From Pseudomonadota bacterium (lineage in GTDB: Bacteria > Pseudomonadota > Gammaproteobacteria > Burkholderiales > Rhodocyclaceae): a stretch of 64,000 nt of DNA. The translations under genes and the position numbers were made by a program. Where the stretch lies: assembly GCA_018240785.1 (NCBI GenBank), contig JAFEFC010000039.1, positions 1 through 64,000 of the forward strand, in the 5' to 3' direction. A model generated the notes under the pieces. The model worked only from the letters and a program-made list of their open reading frames with translations. It searched no databases and was not told where the DNA came from. This document shows, in pieces, positions 46,434 through 54,718 of this stretch (position 1 is the stretch's first letter; every line of letters starts with the position of its first letter).

Positions 46434-47837
46434 TCAGACGAAGCGAGCAATGTAGCAAGGCTCGCCCGGCGACGCGCCCTCCGGCAGCGGCAGCCACACC
46501 CGGCGCCCGCTGCCCGGCACCAGCGCGACCGCTTCGCCCTCCGCGTTCTCGATCCGCTCCGCCACTGTTTCCCGATTCCCTCCCGGCAGCACGAATTCCA
46601 GCCGGTCGCCCTGGGCGAAGCGGTTCTTCACCTCCACCTCCGCCAGCCCGCGCTCCGCATCGAACCCCACCACCTCGCCCACCAGCAGGCTGCGGCCCGA
46701 TTCGGAATGGCCGCGCAGGTAGTTCTGGTGCTCGGGCGTCGAATGGCGCTGGTAGAAACCGTCGGTGTAGCCGCGGTTGGCCAGCCCTTCCAGCTCGCCC
46801 AGCAGACGGGTGTCGAACCTGCGGCCGGCCACCGCGTCGTCGATCGCGCGGCGGTAGCTCTGGCTGGCGCGGGCGGCGTAGTACGGACTCTTGGTGCGAC
46901 CCTCGATCTTCAGCGAATCGACGCCGATCTCCACCAGCCGCTGCACATGCTCGATCGCGCGCAGGTCGCGCGAGTTCAGGATGTAGGTGCCGTGCTCGTC
47001 CTCCTCGATCGGCATCAGCTCGCCCGGGCGCGTGCCCTCCTCCAGCAGCCACACCTTGCTGCCGCCGATGTGGCGCGGGCCGCCGCCGAGGCCGGTGCCG
47101 AGGTCGTTCCGCGTGGCGGTGCCCACCGTGCCCGCATCCAGCGGATTGCCGATCGGCGCGGCGCCACAGGTCTGCACGTCGCCGGCGCCATTCTCGCTTG
47201 CCTCGTGCAGCTTGTAGTCCCAGCGGCACGAATTCGTGCAACTGCCCTGGTTCGGGTCACGGTGGTTGAAGTAGCCCGACAGCAGGCAGCGGCCGGAATA
47301 GGCGATGCACAAGGCGCCGTGCACGAAAACTTCCAGCTCCATCTCCGGGCAGGCGTCGCGGATTTCGGCCACTTCGTCCAGCGACAGCTCGCGCGACAGG
47401 ATGATGCGTTTCACCCCCACCGACTGCCAGAAGCGCACCGAAGCGTAGTTGGTGGTGTTCGCCTGCACCGAAAGGTGGATGTCCACCTCGGGCCAGCGCT
47501 CGCGCACCATCATGATCAGCCCGGGGTCGGCCATGATCAGCGCATCCGGCTGCATGTCGATCACTGGCGCCATGTCCTCGTCGAAAGTGCGCACCTTGGC
47601 GTTGTGCGGATAGATGTTGGCCACCAGGTAAAAGGCCTTGCCGGCTGCGTGCGCTTCGGCGATACCCGCGGCGAGGACGTCGAGCTTGCCGAAGCTGTTG
47701 TTGCGCACGCGCAGCGAATAGCGTGGCTGGCCGGCATACACCGCGTCGGCGCCGAAGGCGAAGGCGATGCGCATCATGTCGAGCGAGCCGGCGGGGGCGA
47801 GCAGTTCGGGGCGGCGGGGGAGGCGGAGTGCGGACAT
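46434..47837 (-). CDS. trhP: U32-family tRNA 5-hydroxyuridine synthase TrhP (YegQ)
   Basis: The 467-residue protein matches the U32 peptidase-like family: PELLAPAGSLDMMRIAFAFGADAVYAG at the start, then the cysteine motif LEVFVHGALCIAYSGRCLLS, and GSCTNSCRWDYKL. YegQ/TrhP uses prephenate to hydroxylate U34 of several tRNAs. The cysteines fit an iron-sulfur cluster. The ATG at 47837 lies just before the conserved N-terminus, though the frame is open further. It stands alone between two REP-like clusters. Confidence 0.9.
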   Translation of the reverse strand: MSALRLPRRPELLAPAGSLDMMRIAFAFGADAVYAGQPRYSLRVRNNSFGKLDVLAAGIAEAHAAGKAFYLVANIYPHNAKVRTFDEDMAPVIDMQPDALIMADPGLIMMVRERWPEVDIHLSVQANTTNYASVRFWQSVGVKRIILSRELSLDEVAEIRDACPEMELEVFVHGALCIAYSGRCLLSGYFNHRDPNQGSCTNSCRWDYKLHEASENGAGDVQTCGAAPIGNPLDAGTVGTATRNDLGTGLGGGPRHIGGSKVWLLEEGTRPGELMPIEEDEHGTYILNSRDLRAIEHVQRLVEIGVDSLKIEGRTKSPYYAARASQSYRRAIDDAVAGRRFDTRLLGELEGLANRGYTDGFYQRHSTPEHQNYLRGHSESGRSLLVGEVVGFDAERGLAEVEVKNRFAQGDRLEFVLPGGNRETVAERIENAEGEAVALVPGSGRRVWLPLPEGASPGEPCYIARFV

Positions 47838-47931
47838 CGGGCAGGTGAGGCGGAGAGGGGAGCGGGATTGTACCCCTCGGGTCGCCGGGCGCCCCGCAGA
47901 TGCGTCCGCTGGGCTTGGGGGAGAAGCCGCG

Positions 47932-47983
47932 GGAGCGGACCTGGCCGCGATTGCCGCCGCCTGATCGCGGCCAGGTCCGCTCC
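47932..47983. repeat. REP-type palindrome
   Basis: A perfect 20-bp inverted repeat, GGAGCGGACCTGGCCGCGAT at 47932-47951 with its complement at 47964-47983, has a 12-base loop. The right arm continues as TAGGAGCGG-type sequence on the minus strand, the conserved start of REP elements mobilised by RAYT transposases in Pseudomonas and relatives. It lies in the 324-bp gap between trhP and amt. Confidence 0.8.
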
Positions 47984-48047
47984 TACGCGTCCAATTCAGA
48001 CTGCGTTCCCGCTTCGCGCGCCATCGTGGGGCATCAGCAATCCGGAA

Positions 48048-48064
48048 GGCACCGTTATGGTGCA
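48048..48064 (+). promoter_or_regulatory. NtrC-binding-site-like palindrome upstream of amt
   Basis: GGCACCGTTATGGTGCA matches the enteric NtrC consensus TGCACCANNNTGGTGCA at 12 of 14 fixed positions. Its centre lies about 87 bp before the start expected from the sigma-54 promoter at 48118, a usual enhancer distance. Confidence 0.7.
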
Positions 48065-48117
48065 AAAAAATGCCCGTTTGTGGACGTGGGTGCCAGATTC
48101 AGCAGGGATCTCCGCAC

Positions 48118-48133
48118 TGGAACAGTGCTTGCT
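48118..48133 (+). promoter_or_regulatory. Sigma-54 promoter of amt
   Basis: TGGAACAGTGCTTGCT fits the sigma-54 consensus TGGCACGNNNNTTGCW with two mismatches. The invariant GG and GC are at the required spacing (48119-48120 and 48131-48132). Transcription should begin near 48,143, 19 bp before the amt start codon. Confidence 0.75.
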
Positions 48134-48161
48134 AATGCGCAGCATCCCTTCTGGAGGTCTC

Positions 48162-49364
48162 ATGGAAGCATACAAATCGAGCAGCGACGTGCTCTTCATC
48201 CTGCTGGGCGCCATCATGGTGCTCGCCATGCACGCTGGCTTCGCCTTTCTCGAGGTGGGCACGGTGCGCAAGAAGAACCAGGTCAATGCGCTGGTGAAGA
48301 TCCTCACCGACTTCGCGGTGTCCACGCTGGCCTATTTCTTCATCGGCTACGGCATCGCCTATGGCGTGCATTTCTTCACCGGCGCCGACACGCTGCTGGA
48401 AAAAAGCGGCTACGAGCTGACGAAGTTCTTCTTCCTGCTCACTTTCGCGGCGGCGATTCCGGCCATCATCTCCGGCGGCATCGCCGAGCGTGCACGCTTT
48501 CAGCCGCAACTGGCCGCCACCTTCTTCATCGTCGGCTTCGTCTACCCCTTCTTCGAGGGCATCGCCTGGAACCAGGCCTTCGGCATCCAGGCCTGGCTCA
48601 AGGCCACCTTCGGCGCCGAATTCCACGACTTCGCCGGCTCCATCGTGGTGCATGCCATGGGCGGCTGGATCGCGCTGCCGGCGGTGCTGCTGCTGGGCGC
48701 GCGCCACGGGCGCTATTCGCGTACCGGCGCCATCTCCGCGCACCCGCCGTCGTCCATCCCCTTCCTCGCGCTCGGTGCCTGGATCCTGATCGTCGGCTGG
48801 TTCGGCTTCAACGTGATGTCGGCGCAGACGCTGGACAAGGTGTCGGGCCTGGTGGCGCTGAACTCGCTGATGGCCATGGTCGGCGGCACGCTGGCGGCGC
48901 TCGCCGCGGGCAGGAACGACCCCGGCTTCGTGCATAACGGCCCGCTCGCCGGCCTGGTGGCGGTGTGCGCCGGCTCCGACCTGATGCACCCGCTTGGTGC
49001 GCTCGTCGTCGGCGGCGTCGCCGGTGCGCTGTTCGTGGTGATGTTCACGCTGACGCAGAACCGCTGGAAGATCGACGACGTGCTCGGCGTGTGGCCGCTG
49101 CACGGCCTGTGCGGCACCTGGGGCGGGCTCGCCGCCGGCATCTTCGGCAGCCATGCGCTGGGCGGGCTGGGCGGCGTCGCCTTCATGTCGCAGCTCGTCA
49201 TGACGCTGATCGCCATCGCCATCGCGGTGGTCGGCGGTGGCGTGGTCTATGGCGCGCTGAAGGCTTTCGTCGGACTGCGGCTCGACCAGGAGGAGGAATA
49301 CAACGGCGCCGACCTGTCCATTCACCGCATCACGTCCACGCCGGAGCGGGAGCCGAACTGGTGA
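48162..49364 (+). CDS. amt: Ammonium transporter (Amt/Mep family)
   Basis: The 400-residue protein has about eleven membrane helices and the twin-histidine pore: His in GSIVVHAMGGWIAL (about 164) and WPLHGLCGTWGG (about 311). It conducts ammonium across the inner membrane. GGAGG precedes the ATG at 48162. The frame is open far upstream, but those codons run through repeats. The short polar C-terminus (YNGADLSIHRI) is where GlnK would dock, yet no glnK/glnB gene is adjacent. The sigma-54 promoter and NtrC site indicate nitrogen-starvation control. Confidence 0.94.
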   Translation: MEAYKSSSDVLFILLGAIMVLAMHAGFAFLEVGTVRKKNQVNALVKILTDFAVSTLAYFFIGYGIAYGVHFFTGADTLLEKSGYELTKFFFLLTFAAAIPAIISGGIAERARFQPQLAATFFIVGFVYPFFEGIAWNQAFGIQAWLKATFGAEFHDFAGSIVVHAMGGWIALPAVLLLGARHGRYSRTGAISAHPPSSIPFLALGAWILIVGWFGFNVMSAQTLDKVSGLVALNSLMAMVGGTLAALAAGRNDPGFVHNGPLAGLVAVCAGSDLMHPLGALVVGGVAGALFVVMFTLTQNRWKIDDVLGVWPLHGLCGTWGGLAAGIFGSHALGGLGGVAFMSQLVMTLIAIAIAVVGGGVVYGALKAFVGLRLDQEEEYNGADLSIHRITSTPEREPNW

Positions 49365-49541
49365 TGCAATGCAACGGATCGAAAAAGGCGGATCGCACTG
49401 GTGCGCAATGATGCTTCCGCTTCCCGGCTGATGGAACTTCGGGCGGATCTGTTCAGCCGGCAATCCCTTCGATCGGCGGCGAGATGCCAGCGGACGGGGC
49501 CTGCCAATGCCACTGCTGTCCGCCCGCGACGGCGCTGGCAG

Positions 49542-49814
49542 TCACGATTTCCGGCCCACCAGATAACGCACGCCTGCCGGCCCGTAGCGCTCCGCATGGC
49601 GGAGGTGCGCCGGCAGGTGGAAGACCTGGCCGGCGGCGTAGCGCTTTTCCTCGCCGCCGGCCGCCTGGATGTGGATTTCCCCGTCCAGGATCAACGCCTT
49701 CGCCTCGAAGGGGTGCGCGTGCTCGTCGAGCGCGCCGCCGGGCGCGCGTTCGACGAGCACGATTTCCGCATAGCCTTCCGCCCTCAGGCGCTCGGCGAAC
49801 TCGTCCGGGCTCAT
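49542..49814 (-). CDS. Small cupin-domain protein
   Basis: The 90-residue protein is a single-domain cupin. Motif 1 is visible as GGALDEHAHPFEAKALILDGEI (His residues and Glu as metal ligands) and motif 2 as YAAGQVFHLPAHLRHAERYG. It probably binds a metal and a small ligand or acts as an enzyme; the substrate is unknown. The ATG at 49814 overlaps the stop of ohr by 4 bp, so the pair is co-expressed and it may respond to the same peroxide signal. Confidence 0.85.
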   Translation of the reverse strand: MSPDEFAERLRAEGYAEIVLVERAPGGALDEHAHPFEAKALILDGEIHIQAAGGEEKRYAAGQVFHLPAHLRHAERYGPAGVRYLVGRKS

Positions 49815-50245
49815 GCAGCGCCGATCTCCAGATCGACATCGATATTGCCGCGGGTGGCGTTCGAATACGGGCACACCTGATGGGCCGCATCGACCAGTTC
49901 CCGGGCCGCGTCGCGGCCCATGCCGGGCAGGTTGATGACGAGCTTCACGGCGAGGCCGAAGCCCTGCGGTATCGGCCCGATCGCGACGCTGGCGTCGATC
50001 GAGGCGTCGGCCGGCACCACGACCTTCTTCATGCCTGCGACGTGCTTCATCGCGCTCATGAAGCAGGCCGAATAACCCGCGGCGAAGAGCTGCTCGGGAT
50101 TGGTGGCGGTTTCGGCGCCACCCAGGGCCTTGGGCGGGGTCAGCCTGACGTCCAGCAGGCCGTCGTTGGTGACCGAGCGGCCGTCGCGGCCGCCGGTGGT
50201 GTGGGCGTGCGCCGTGTAGAGGATCTTGTCGAGCTTGATGGCCAT
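49811..50245 (-). CDS. ohr: Organic hydroperoxide resistance protein (OsmC/Ohr family)
   Basis: The 144-residue protein has the Ohr signatures: LYTAHAHTTGGRDGRS with Arg20, the active Cys61 in AAGYSACFMSAM, and Cys125 in HQVCPYSNATRGN. It reduces organic hydroperoxides with a thiol cycle, using lipoylated partners. Length and spacing of the two cysteines fit Ohr rather than OsmC. No ohrR gene is next to it. The gap upstream (50,246-50,429) contains the paired ATATGCA/TGCATAT half-sites that may serve a regulator. Confidence 0.93.
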   Translation of the reverse strand: MAIKLDKILYTAHAHTTGGRDGRSVTNDGLLDVRLTPPKALGGAETATNPEQLFAAGYSACFMSAMKHVAGMKKVVVPADASIDASVAIGPIPQGFGLAVKLVINLPGMGRDAARELVDAAHQVCPYSNATRGNIDVDLEIGAA

Positions 50246-50392
50246 GGGTTTTCCTTTCGCTGTTGGGGGGCGTGCGTTTCTTCGAGCATTACGTTCTTCG
50301 CACCGCCAGCCGCTCTCGCGACGGCGATTCCAGGTCAGAGGCGACTTGGTGCTTGCAGTTTAGGAAGCCACCCGCGGACAATCCAATGGACC

Positions 50393-50429
50393 ATATGCAT
50401 CTGCGTAATTGGCGTCTGCTATTGCATAT
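50393..50429. promoter_or_regulatory. Paired half-sites in the ohr upstream region
   Basis: ATATGCA (50393-50399) and TGCATAT (50423-50429) form a 7-bp inverted repeat with a 23-base spacer, in an AT-rich patch. A near-palindrome CTATAAATTGATAG (50430-50443) follows immediately and overlaps the end of the ABC ATPase gene. They may bind a MarR/OhrR-type repressor. The typical OhrR box is absent, so this is tentative. Confidence 0.3.
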
Positions 50430-51161
50430 CTATAAATTGATAGAGTTCGCGGATTGAGCAGGTGCGCCGCGGCCTGGCTCTTCGTCGGTTCGCCCGTCGC
50501 GGATGTGGTACAGGCGGCGGAAGGTGGGGATGATCTTCTCGTCGTGGGTGACGACGACGATGGCGGTGGCGAACTGCTGCGCCATCTGGTTGAGGATGCG
50601 GATGACGGCCAGCGCGCGTTCGCTGTCGAGCGGCGCGGTGGGCTCGTCGGCGAGGATGACCGGCGGCTGGTTGGCGAGCGCGCGGGCGATCGCCACACGC
50701 TGCTGCTCGCCGCCCGACAGTTGCGAAGGCTGCGCCCTGGCGCGGTGGCCGATGTCCAGCGCCTCGAGCAGTTCGAGCGCGCGCCGGCGCGCCTCGCCGT
50801 TCGGCCGCCCGGCGAGCATGGGCAGCAGGGCGACGTTGTCGGTGACGTCGAGGAAGGGGATCAGGTAGGGCGCCTGGAACACGAAGCCGATGCGGTCGCG
50901 GCGCAGCGCGCGCAGGTCGGGGAGCTTCCAGCCGTTGTCGTAGATCACCTCGCTGCCCAGGGTCATGCGCCCGGCGCTGGGCTCGATCACGGCGCCCAGG
51001 CATTTCAGCAGCGTGCTCTTGCCCGAACCGGAGGGGCCGATGAGGCCCACCACCTCGCCCGGCGCCACGGTCATGTTCACGTCCTTCAGCGCGTCGACCG
51101 CGGTGTCGCCCTCGCCGTAGCGCTTGCGCAGGCCTTCGATGCGGATGCCGTAGCCGTCCAT
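50430..51161 (-). CDS. ABC transporter ATP-binding protein (MacB/LolD-like)
   Basis: The 243-residue protein is a full ABC ATPase. Walker A is GPSGSGKST (about 41-49), the signature LSGGEQQRVAIARAL, and Walker B VILADEPTAPLDSE. It resembles LolD/MacB/DevA, which drive MacB-type permeases rather than classical importers. It is the last gene of a four-gene leftward operon (TetR, MFP, permease, ATPase), 1 bp after the permease stop. It should provide energy for export through the permease. Confidence 0.9.
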   Translation of the reverse strand: MDGYGIRIEGLRKRYGEGDTAVDALKDVNMTVAPGEVVGLIGPSGSGKSTLLKCLGAVIEPSAGRMTLGSEVIYDNGWKLPDLRALRRDRIGFVFQAPYLIPFLDVTDNVALLPMLAGRPNGEARRRALELLEALDIGHRARAQPSQLSGGEQQRVAIARALANQPPVILADEPTAPLDSERALAVIRILNQMAQQFATAIVVVTHDEKIIPTFRRLYHIRDGRTDEEPGRGAPAQSANSINL

Positions 51162-51162
51162 G

Positions 51163-52356
51163 TCAGCCTCCGATCGCCGTCGCCGGGTCGACGCGCAGTG
51201 CGGCGCGGATGGCCAGCGTGCTGGCGATGGCGCAGATCAGCATCACCGCGACGAAGCCGCGCAGCGCGTCGCCCGGCTCCAGCAGCACGTACTTCGGGAA
51301 GGCCGGCGCCCACCAGGTCGCCACGGTCTTGCCCACCAGGAAGCCGATCAGCCCCAGCCCCAGCGCCTGCTGCAGGATCATGCCGGCGATGGTGCGGTTG
51401 CGCGTGCCGATCAGCTTCAGCACCGCGATCTCGCGGATCTTGCCCAATGTCATCGTGTAGATGATGAAGGCGACGATGGCGGCGCTGACGATGGCGAGGA
51501 TGACGAGGAACATGCCGATCTGCTTCGCCGAGGTGGCGATCAGCTTGGCCACCAGGATTTCTTCCATCTGCTCGCGGGTGTAGGCCTGCAGGTGCTTCCA
51601 GCGCTGCACCGTGTCGGCCACCGCGGCGGGTGCGCTGCCCGGCGCGACCTGCACCAGCACCGCATTGACGTTGCGGCTGCTCGCCTGGCTGGCCTGCAGC
51701 GCATCGAGCAGGCCGGGCACGCCGGGGCGATTGAGCGCCGGGTTGGCGGCGGTGCGCGCGCGCTCGTTGAGGATGGCGTCGTTGTCCTTGAGGAACTGCG
51801 CCTCCTGCGCGTCCTTCAGCGGGATGAATACCATCGGGTCGCCGCCCGACGACACCATGCGCCGGGTGAGCCCCACCACGCTGTAGTCGTGGCGGCGGAT
51901 GCGGATCTGCTCGCCGAGCCGGAAGCCGGTCTTCACGTCGGCCACCGCCTCGTAGTGGTTGCGCGTGACCTGGCGGCCGGCCACCAGGTACTCGGGCTCG
52001 CCCGGCTGGCCCGGCTCGAAGCCCACCACCATCGCCCGCACGTCGCTGTCGCCCTTGCGCACCTGCATGGTCAGGTAGGTCACGTTGGCCGCCCGCGCCA
52101 CGCCGGGCAGGCCGAGCACGCTGCGATACACGTCGTCGCGCAGGCTGGACGACTCGGCATACGGCCCCAGCGTGTCCTTCTGCACCACCCACAGGTCGGC
52201 GTCGCTGTTGTTGAGCAGCACCCTGGCGTCGTCGACCATGCCGCGATACACGCCCGCCATCGTCAGCGTGACGCCGATCAGCAGCCCCAGGCCGATGCCG
52301 GTGAGCACGAACTTCGACCACGCATGCAGGATGTCGCGGCCGGCGAGGCTGATCAC
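51163..52356 (-). CDS. ABC transporter permease (MacB/DevC/FtsX-type)
   Basis: The 397-residue protein has the MacB/FtsX layout: a first helix at about 18-38, a large periplasmic domain (about 40-270), then three helices at about 275-300, 320-340 and 360-385. Segments LGKIREIAVLKLIGTRN and LRVDPATAIGG are typical of this family. The GTG at 52356 overlaps the adaptor's stop (GTGA). With the MFP and ATPase it forms an exporter. The substrate is not shown by the sequence. Confidence 0.87.
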   Translation of the reverse strand: MISLAGRDILHAWSKFVLTGIGLGLLIGVTLTMAGVYRGMVDDARVLLNNSDADLWVVQKDTLGPYAESSSLRDDVYRSVLGLPGVARAANVTYLTMQVRKGDSDVRAMVVGFEPGQPGEPEYLVAGRQVTRNHYEAVADVKTGFRLGEQIRIRRHDYSVVGLTRRMVSSGGDPMVFIPLKDAQEAQFLKDNDAILNERARTAANPALNRPGVPGLLDALQASQASSRNVNAVLVQVAPGSAPAAVADTVQRWKHLQAYTREQMEEILVAKLIATSAKQIGMFLVILAIVSAAIVAFIIYTMTLGKIREIAVLKLIGTRNRTIAGMILQQALGLGLIGFLVGKTVATWWAPAFPKYVLLEPGDALRGFVAVMLICAIASTLAIRAALRVDPATAIGG

Positions 52357-53540
52357 GAGCGGCCTCCGGCGAGCTGGTCGACGATGCGGATGCGGGTGTC
52401 GGGCGTCATTTCGCGTTCGCTGTACGCGATCACCACATCGCCTTCGCGCAGGGTGTCGCGGATCTGCACGCGGCCGTCGAGGCTGCTGTCGCCGACCGTC
52501 ACCGTGGCGAAGGCCGGCTTGCCGTCGCGCAGCAGCCACACGCCGGTGCCCGCCACCGTGTGCTTGATGGCGGCATTGGGCAGCACCAGCGAAGGCGCCG
52601 CGGGCGCGGCGTGCAGCGTGACTTCGGCCAGTTCACCGACGGTCAGATGGGCCGGCGCCGCATCCAGCGCGACATAGGCGAGGCGCTCCTCGGTCACGCT
52701 GTCGCTCACCGGCTCGACGCGCACCACCTTGCCGGCGAGGCGCTGCGACGGGTCGGAGCGCAGCGCCACTTCGGCCGCCATGCCGTGTGCCAGGCCGCGC
52801 GAGCGGCCCTGATCCAGCCTCACCTTGACCCACAGGCTGTCCGGTTCGATGAGGCGCAGCACCGACTGGCCGGCGACCACGGTCGACCCCGGCTCGGCGT
52901 CGCGGCTGGTGACGATCCCATCGCGCGGCGCGATCAAGCGCAGGTTGCGCTGCTGCTCGCCCAGCGCCTGCTGGTCGGCCTGCAGCCGCACGAGTTCCTG
53001 GCGCGCACCGAGCAGGTTGGCCTCCGCCGCATCGGTGGCCGCTTGCGCCGACACCAGCTCCTGCTGCTTGCCCTCGACGGCGCTGGCACTGACGAAATGC
53101 CTGCTGCCCAGCTCGACGTAGCGCCGGCTGTTGATCGCCGCCACCTCGCGCCGTGCGCGGGCGTCCTGGCGCTGCGCCTGCGCGGCGGCGACCGCGCTCT
53201 GCGCGCGCGCATGCGAGGCCTGCAGCGAGCGCAGGCGCTCGTCCAGGTCCACCGGATCCATTTCCGCCAGCACCTGGCCGGCGCGCACCGCCTCGCCCAC
53301 GTCGACCCTCACCGAAAGAACGCGCCCCGCCGCCGTCGGGCCGACGAAGTAGCTGCGCCGCGCCTCCACCGTGCCGATGCCGAACAGCGAGGCGGCGATG
53401 CTGCCGGTTTCGACTTTCGCCACCGTCACCTTCACCGGCGCCAGCGGCCCGGAACGCGACACGACCATGCCGAAGCCCGACAGCAGCACGACACCGGCCA
53501 GCGCCAGGCCGATGTGCCGCACAGGGAATCTGCTCTTCAT
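52353..53540 (-). CDS. Membrane fusion protein (HlyD/MacA-like adaptor)
   Basis: The 395-residue protein has an N-terminal membrane anchor (about 10-28) and a barrel-hairpin-barrel adaptor fold. The lipoyl half VGPTAAGRVLSVRVDVGEAV is followed by a long coiled-coil (about 100-205, Ala/Gln/Glu/Arg-rich) and LRLIAPRDGIVTSRDAEPG. It links the permease to the outer membrane. The TetR gene overlaps its start by 4 bp. No TolC-type outer-membrane gene is in this operon, so it may share one encoded elsewhere. Confidence 0.9.
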   Translation of the reverse strand: MKSRFPVRHIGLALAGVVLLSGFGMVVSRSGPLAPVKVTVAKVETGSIAASLFGIGTVEARRSYFVGPTAAGRVLSVRVDVGEAVRAGQVLAEMDPVDLDERLRSLQASHARAQSAVAAAQAQRQDARARREVAAINSRRYVELGSRHFVSASAVEGKQQELVSAQAATDAAEANLLGARQELVRLQADQQALGEQQRNLRLIAPRDGIVTSRDAEPGSTVVAGQSVLRLIEPDSLWVKVRLDQGRSRGLAHGMAAEVALRSDPSQRLAGKVVRVEPVSDSVTEERLAYVALDAAPAHLTVGELAEVTLHAAPAAPSLVLPNAAIKHTVAGTGVWLLRDGKPAFATVTVGDSSLDGRVQIRDTLREGDVVIAYSEREMTPDTRIRIVDQLAGGRS

Positions 53541-54145
53541 GGCTGCGCCTCCAGTCCTTGCACATACAGCCCGAACACCGCCTCCGCCTGCGCGCGCATG
53601 CCGTCCACGCTGCCGCTCACCATGGACTGGATCACCAGGCCCTGGATGGCGCCGAGGAACAGCGCGGCGGCGGCTGCGTGGTCGGTTCCGGGGCGGATCA
53701 AACCGGCAGCGGATGCCGCATCCAGCACTGCCGCCAGGCGTTCGCGGTAGCGCGCCATCAGCTCGCGCACCCGTTCCTTCAGCGGCGTGCGGTCGGCCTG
53801 CTGCAACTCGCCGAAGATGAAGCGAGGTACGCCCGGGTGAGCAATGAAGAAGTCGACATGGGCGAGGAACATGGCACGCAGCGCGTCCACCGGCGAGCTG
53901 GCGGACGCGCGCGCCGCATCGAGCCGTTGCAGCAGCTCGGTCTCGATCCAGGCGACGACCGCCAGCCGCATCGCCTCCTTGGTCGGAAAGTGGCGGAACA
54001 GCGCGCCCTGCGACAGGTTCATCGCCTGCGCGATGTCGCTCGTGGTGATGTCCAGCGCGCTGCGCCCGGCGGCCAGGCGCAGCAGGGTCAGCACGATCTC
54101 GGCCTGGCGGTCTTCGGTGGGCTGGCGGGAAGGTTTCGCGGTCAT
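53537..54145 (-). CDS. TetR family transcriptional regulator
   Basis: The 202-residue protein has a TetR N-terminal helix-turn-helix: ITTSDIAQAMNLSQGALFRHFPTKEAMRLAV at about 35-65. The C-terminal helical ligand-binding domain begins with HVDFFIAHPG. It likely represses its own operon, which encodes the exporter, until an inducer binds. The ATG at 54145 is 3 bp from a clear 9-bp inverted repeat. A TTG three codons upstream would lie inside that operator and is less likely. It overlaps the adaptor gene by 4 bp. Confidence 0.92.
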   Translation of the reverse strand: MTAKPSRQPTEDRQAEIVLTLLRLAAGRSALDITTSDIAQAMNLSQGALFRHFPTKEAMRLAVVAWIETELLQRLDAARASASSPVDALRAMFLAHVDFFIAHPGVPRFIFGELQQADRTPLKERVRELMARYRERLAAVLDAASAAGLIRPGTDHAAAAALFLGAIQGLVIQSMVSGSVDGMRAQAEAVFGLYVQGLEAQP

Positions 54146-54147
54146 GT

Positions 54148-54177
54148 CTTGCAAGTGAGTGATTACTTACTTGCAAG
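54148..54177. promoter_or_regulatory. TetR operator palindrome
   Basis: CTTGCAAGT (54148-54156) and ACTTGCAAG (54169-54177) form a perfect 9-bp inverted repeat with a 12-base spacer. The spacer repeats the ACTTAC/GTGAGT theme. The site lies immediately upstream of the regulator's start codon, so binding would block transcription of the exporter operon. Confidence 0.8.
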
Positions 54178-54276
54178 TCTAGATCGCCATTTCAGTTTTG
54201 TCTAATGCAGCGGGAGGTGCTTGCGGCGGCGCAAATCGTGCGAACATCCGCCGTTCGCCTTACATGGAAACCTCGA

Positions 54277-54684
54277 ATGCTGAAGAACACCGCCCTGGCC
54301 CTGCTCGCCGGCCTTTTCCTGACCACTGCCGCCGTCGCGGCCGAAGCGGACGTCGAGACCCTGCCTTCCGGCGTGCGCGTCGAACACCTGCAGCGCGGCG
54401 ACGGCGCACGACCCGGCGCCTCCAGCACCGTCCTCGTCCATTACCAGGGCACGCTGGACAACGGCAAGGTGTTCGACAGCTCGATCGCGCGCAACCAGCC
54501 CATCGCCTTTCCGCTCAACGGCGTGATCCCGTGCTGGACGCAGGGGCTGCAGCGCATGCGCGTGGGCGGCAAGGCCAAGCTCACCTGCCCGTCGCGCACC
54601 GCCTACGGCGAAGCGGGCGCCGGCAGCTCCGTGCCGCCGAACGCCACGCTCACTTTCGAAGTGCAGTTGCTCAAGGTGGATTGA
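54277..54684 (+). CDS. FKBP-type peptidyl-prolyl isomerase, periplasmic
   Basis: The 135-residue protein has a signal peptide (MLKNTALALLAGLFLTTAAVAAEA) and one FKBP domain: STVLVHYQGTLDNGKVFDSS, then GVIPCWTQGLQRMRVGGKAKL and VPPNATLTFEVQLL. The active-site Tyr, Asp and Trp are present. It speeds prolyl isomerisation in periplasmic folding and is a single domain without the dimerisation helices of FkpA. The frame opens 24 codons upstream, but the ATG at 54277 gives a clean signal peptide. Confidence 0.92.
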   Translation: MLKNTALALLAGLFLTTAAVAAEADVETLPSGVRVEHLQRGDGARPGASSTVLVHYQGTLDNGKVFDSSIARNQPIAFPLNGVIPCWTQGLQRMRVGGKAKLTCPSRTAYGEAGAGSSVPPNATLTFEVQLLKVD

Positions 54685-54718
54685 AATAGGGTGGACCGAG
54701 CGGCGGGCCGCTTCCGCC

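Noticed and set aside
46299-48161. In-frame extension of amt upstream by 621 codons
   Set aside because: The extension runs through repeats and opposite trhP; the Shine-Dalgarno and sigma-54 promoter place the real start at 48162.
50384-50457. Possible 23-codon peptide on the + strand in the ohr upstream gap
   Set aside because: There is no Shine-Dalgarno and no conserved feature; it overlaps the end of the ABC ATPase gene.
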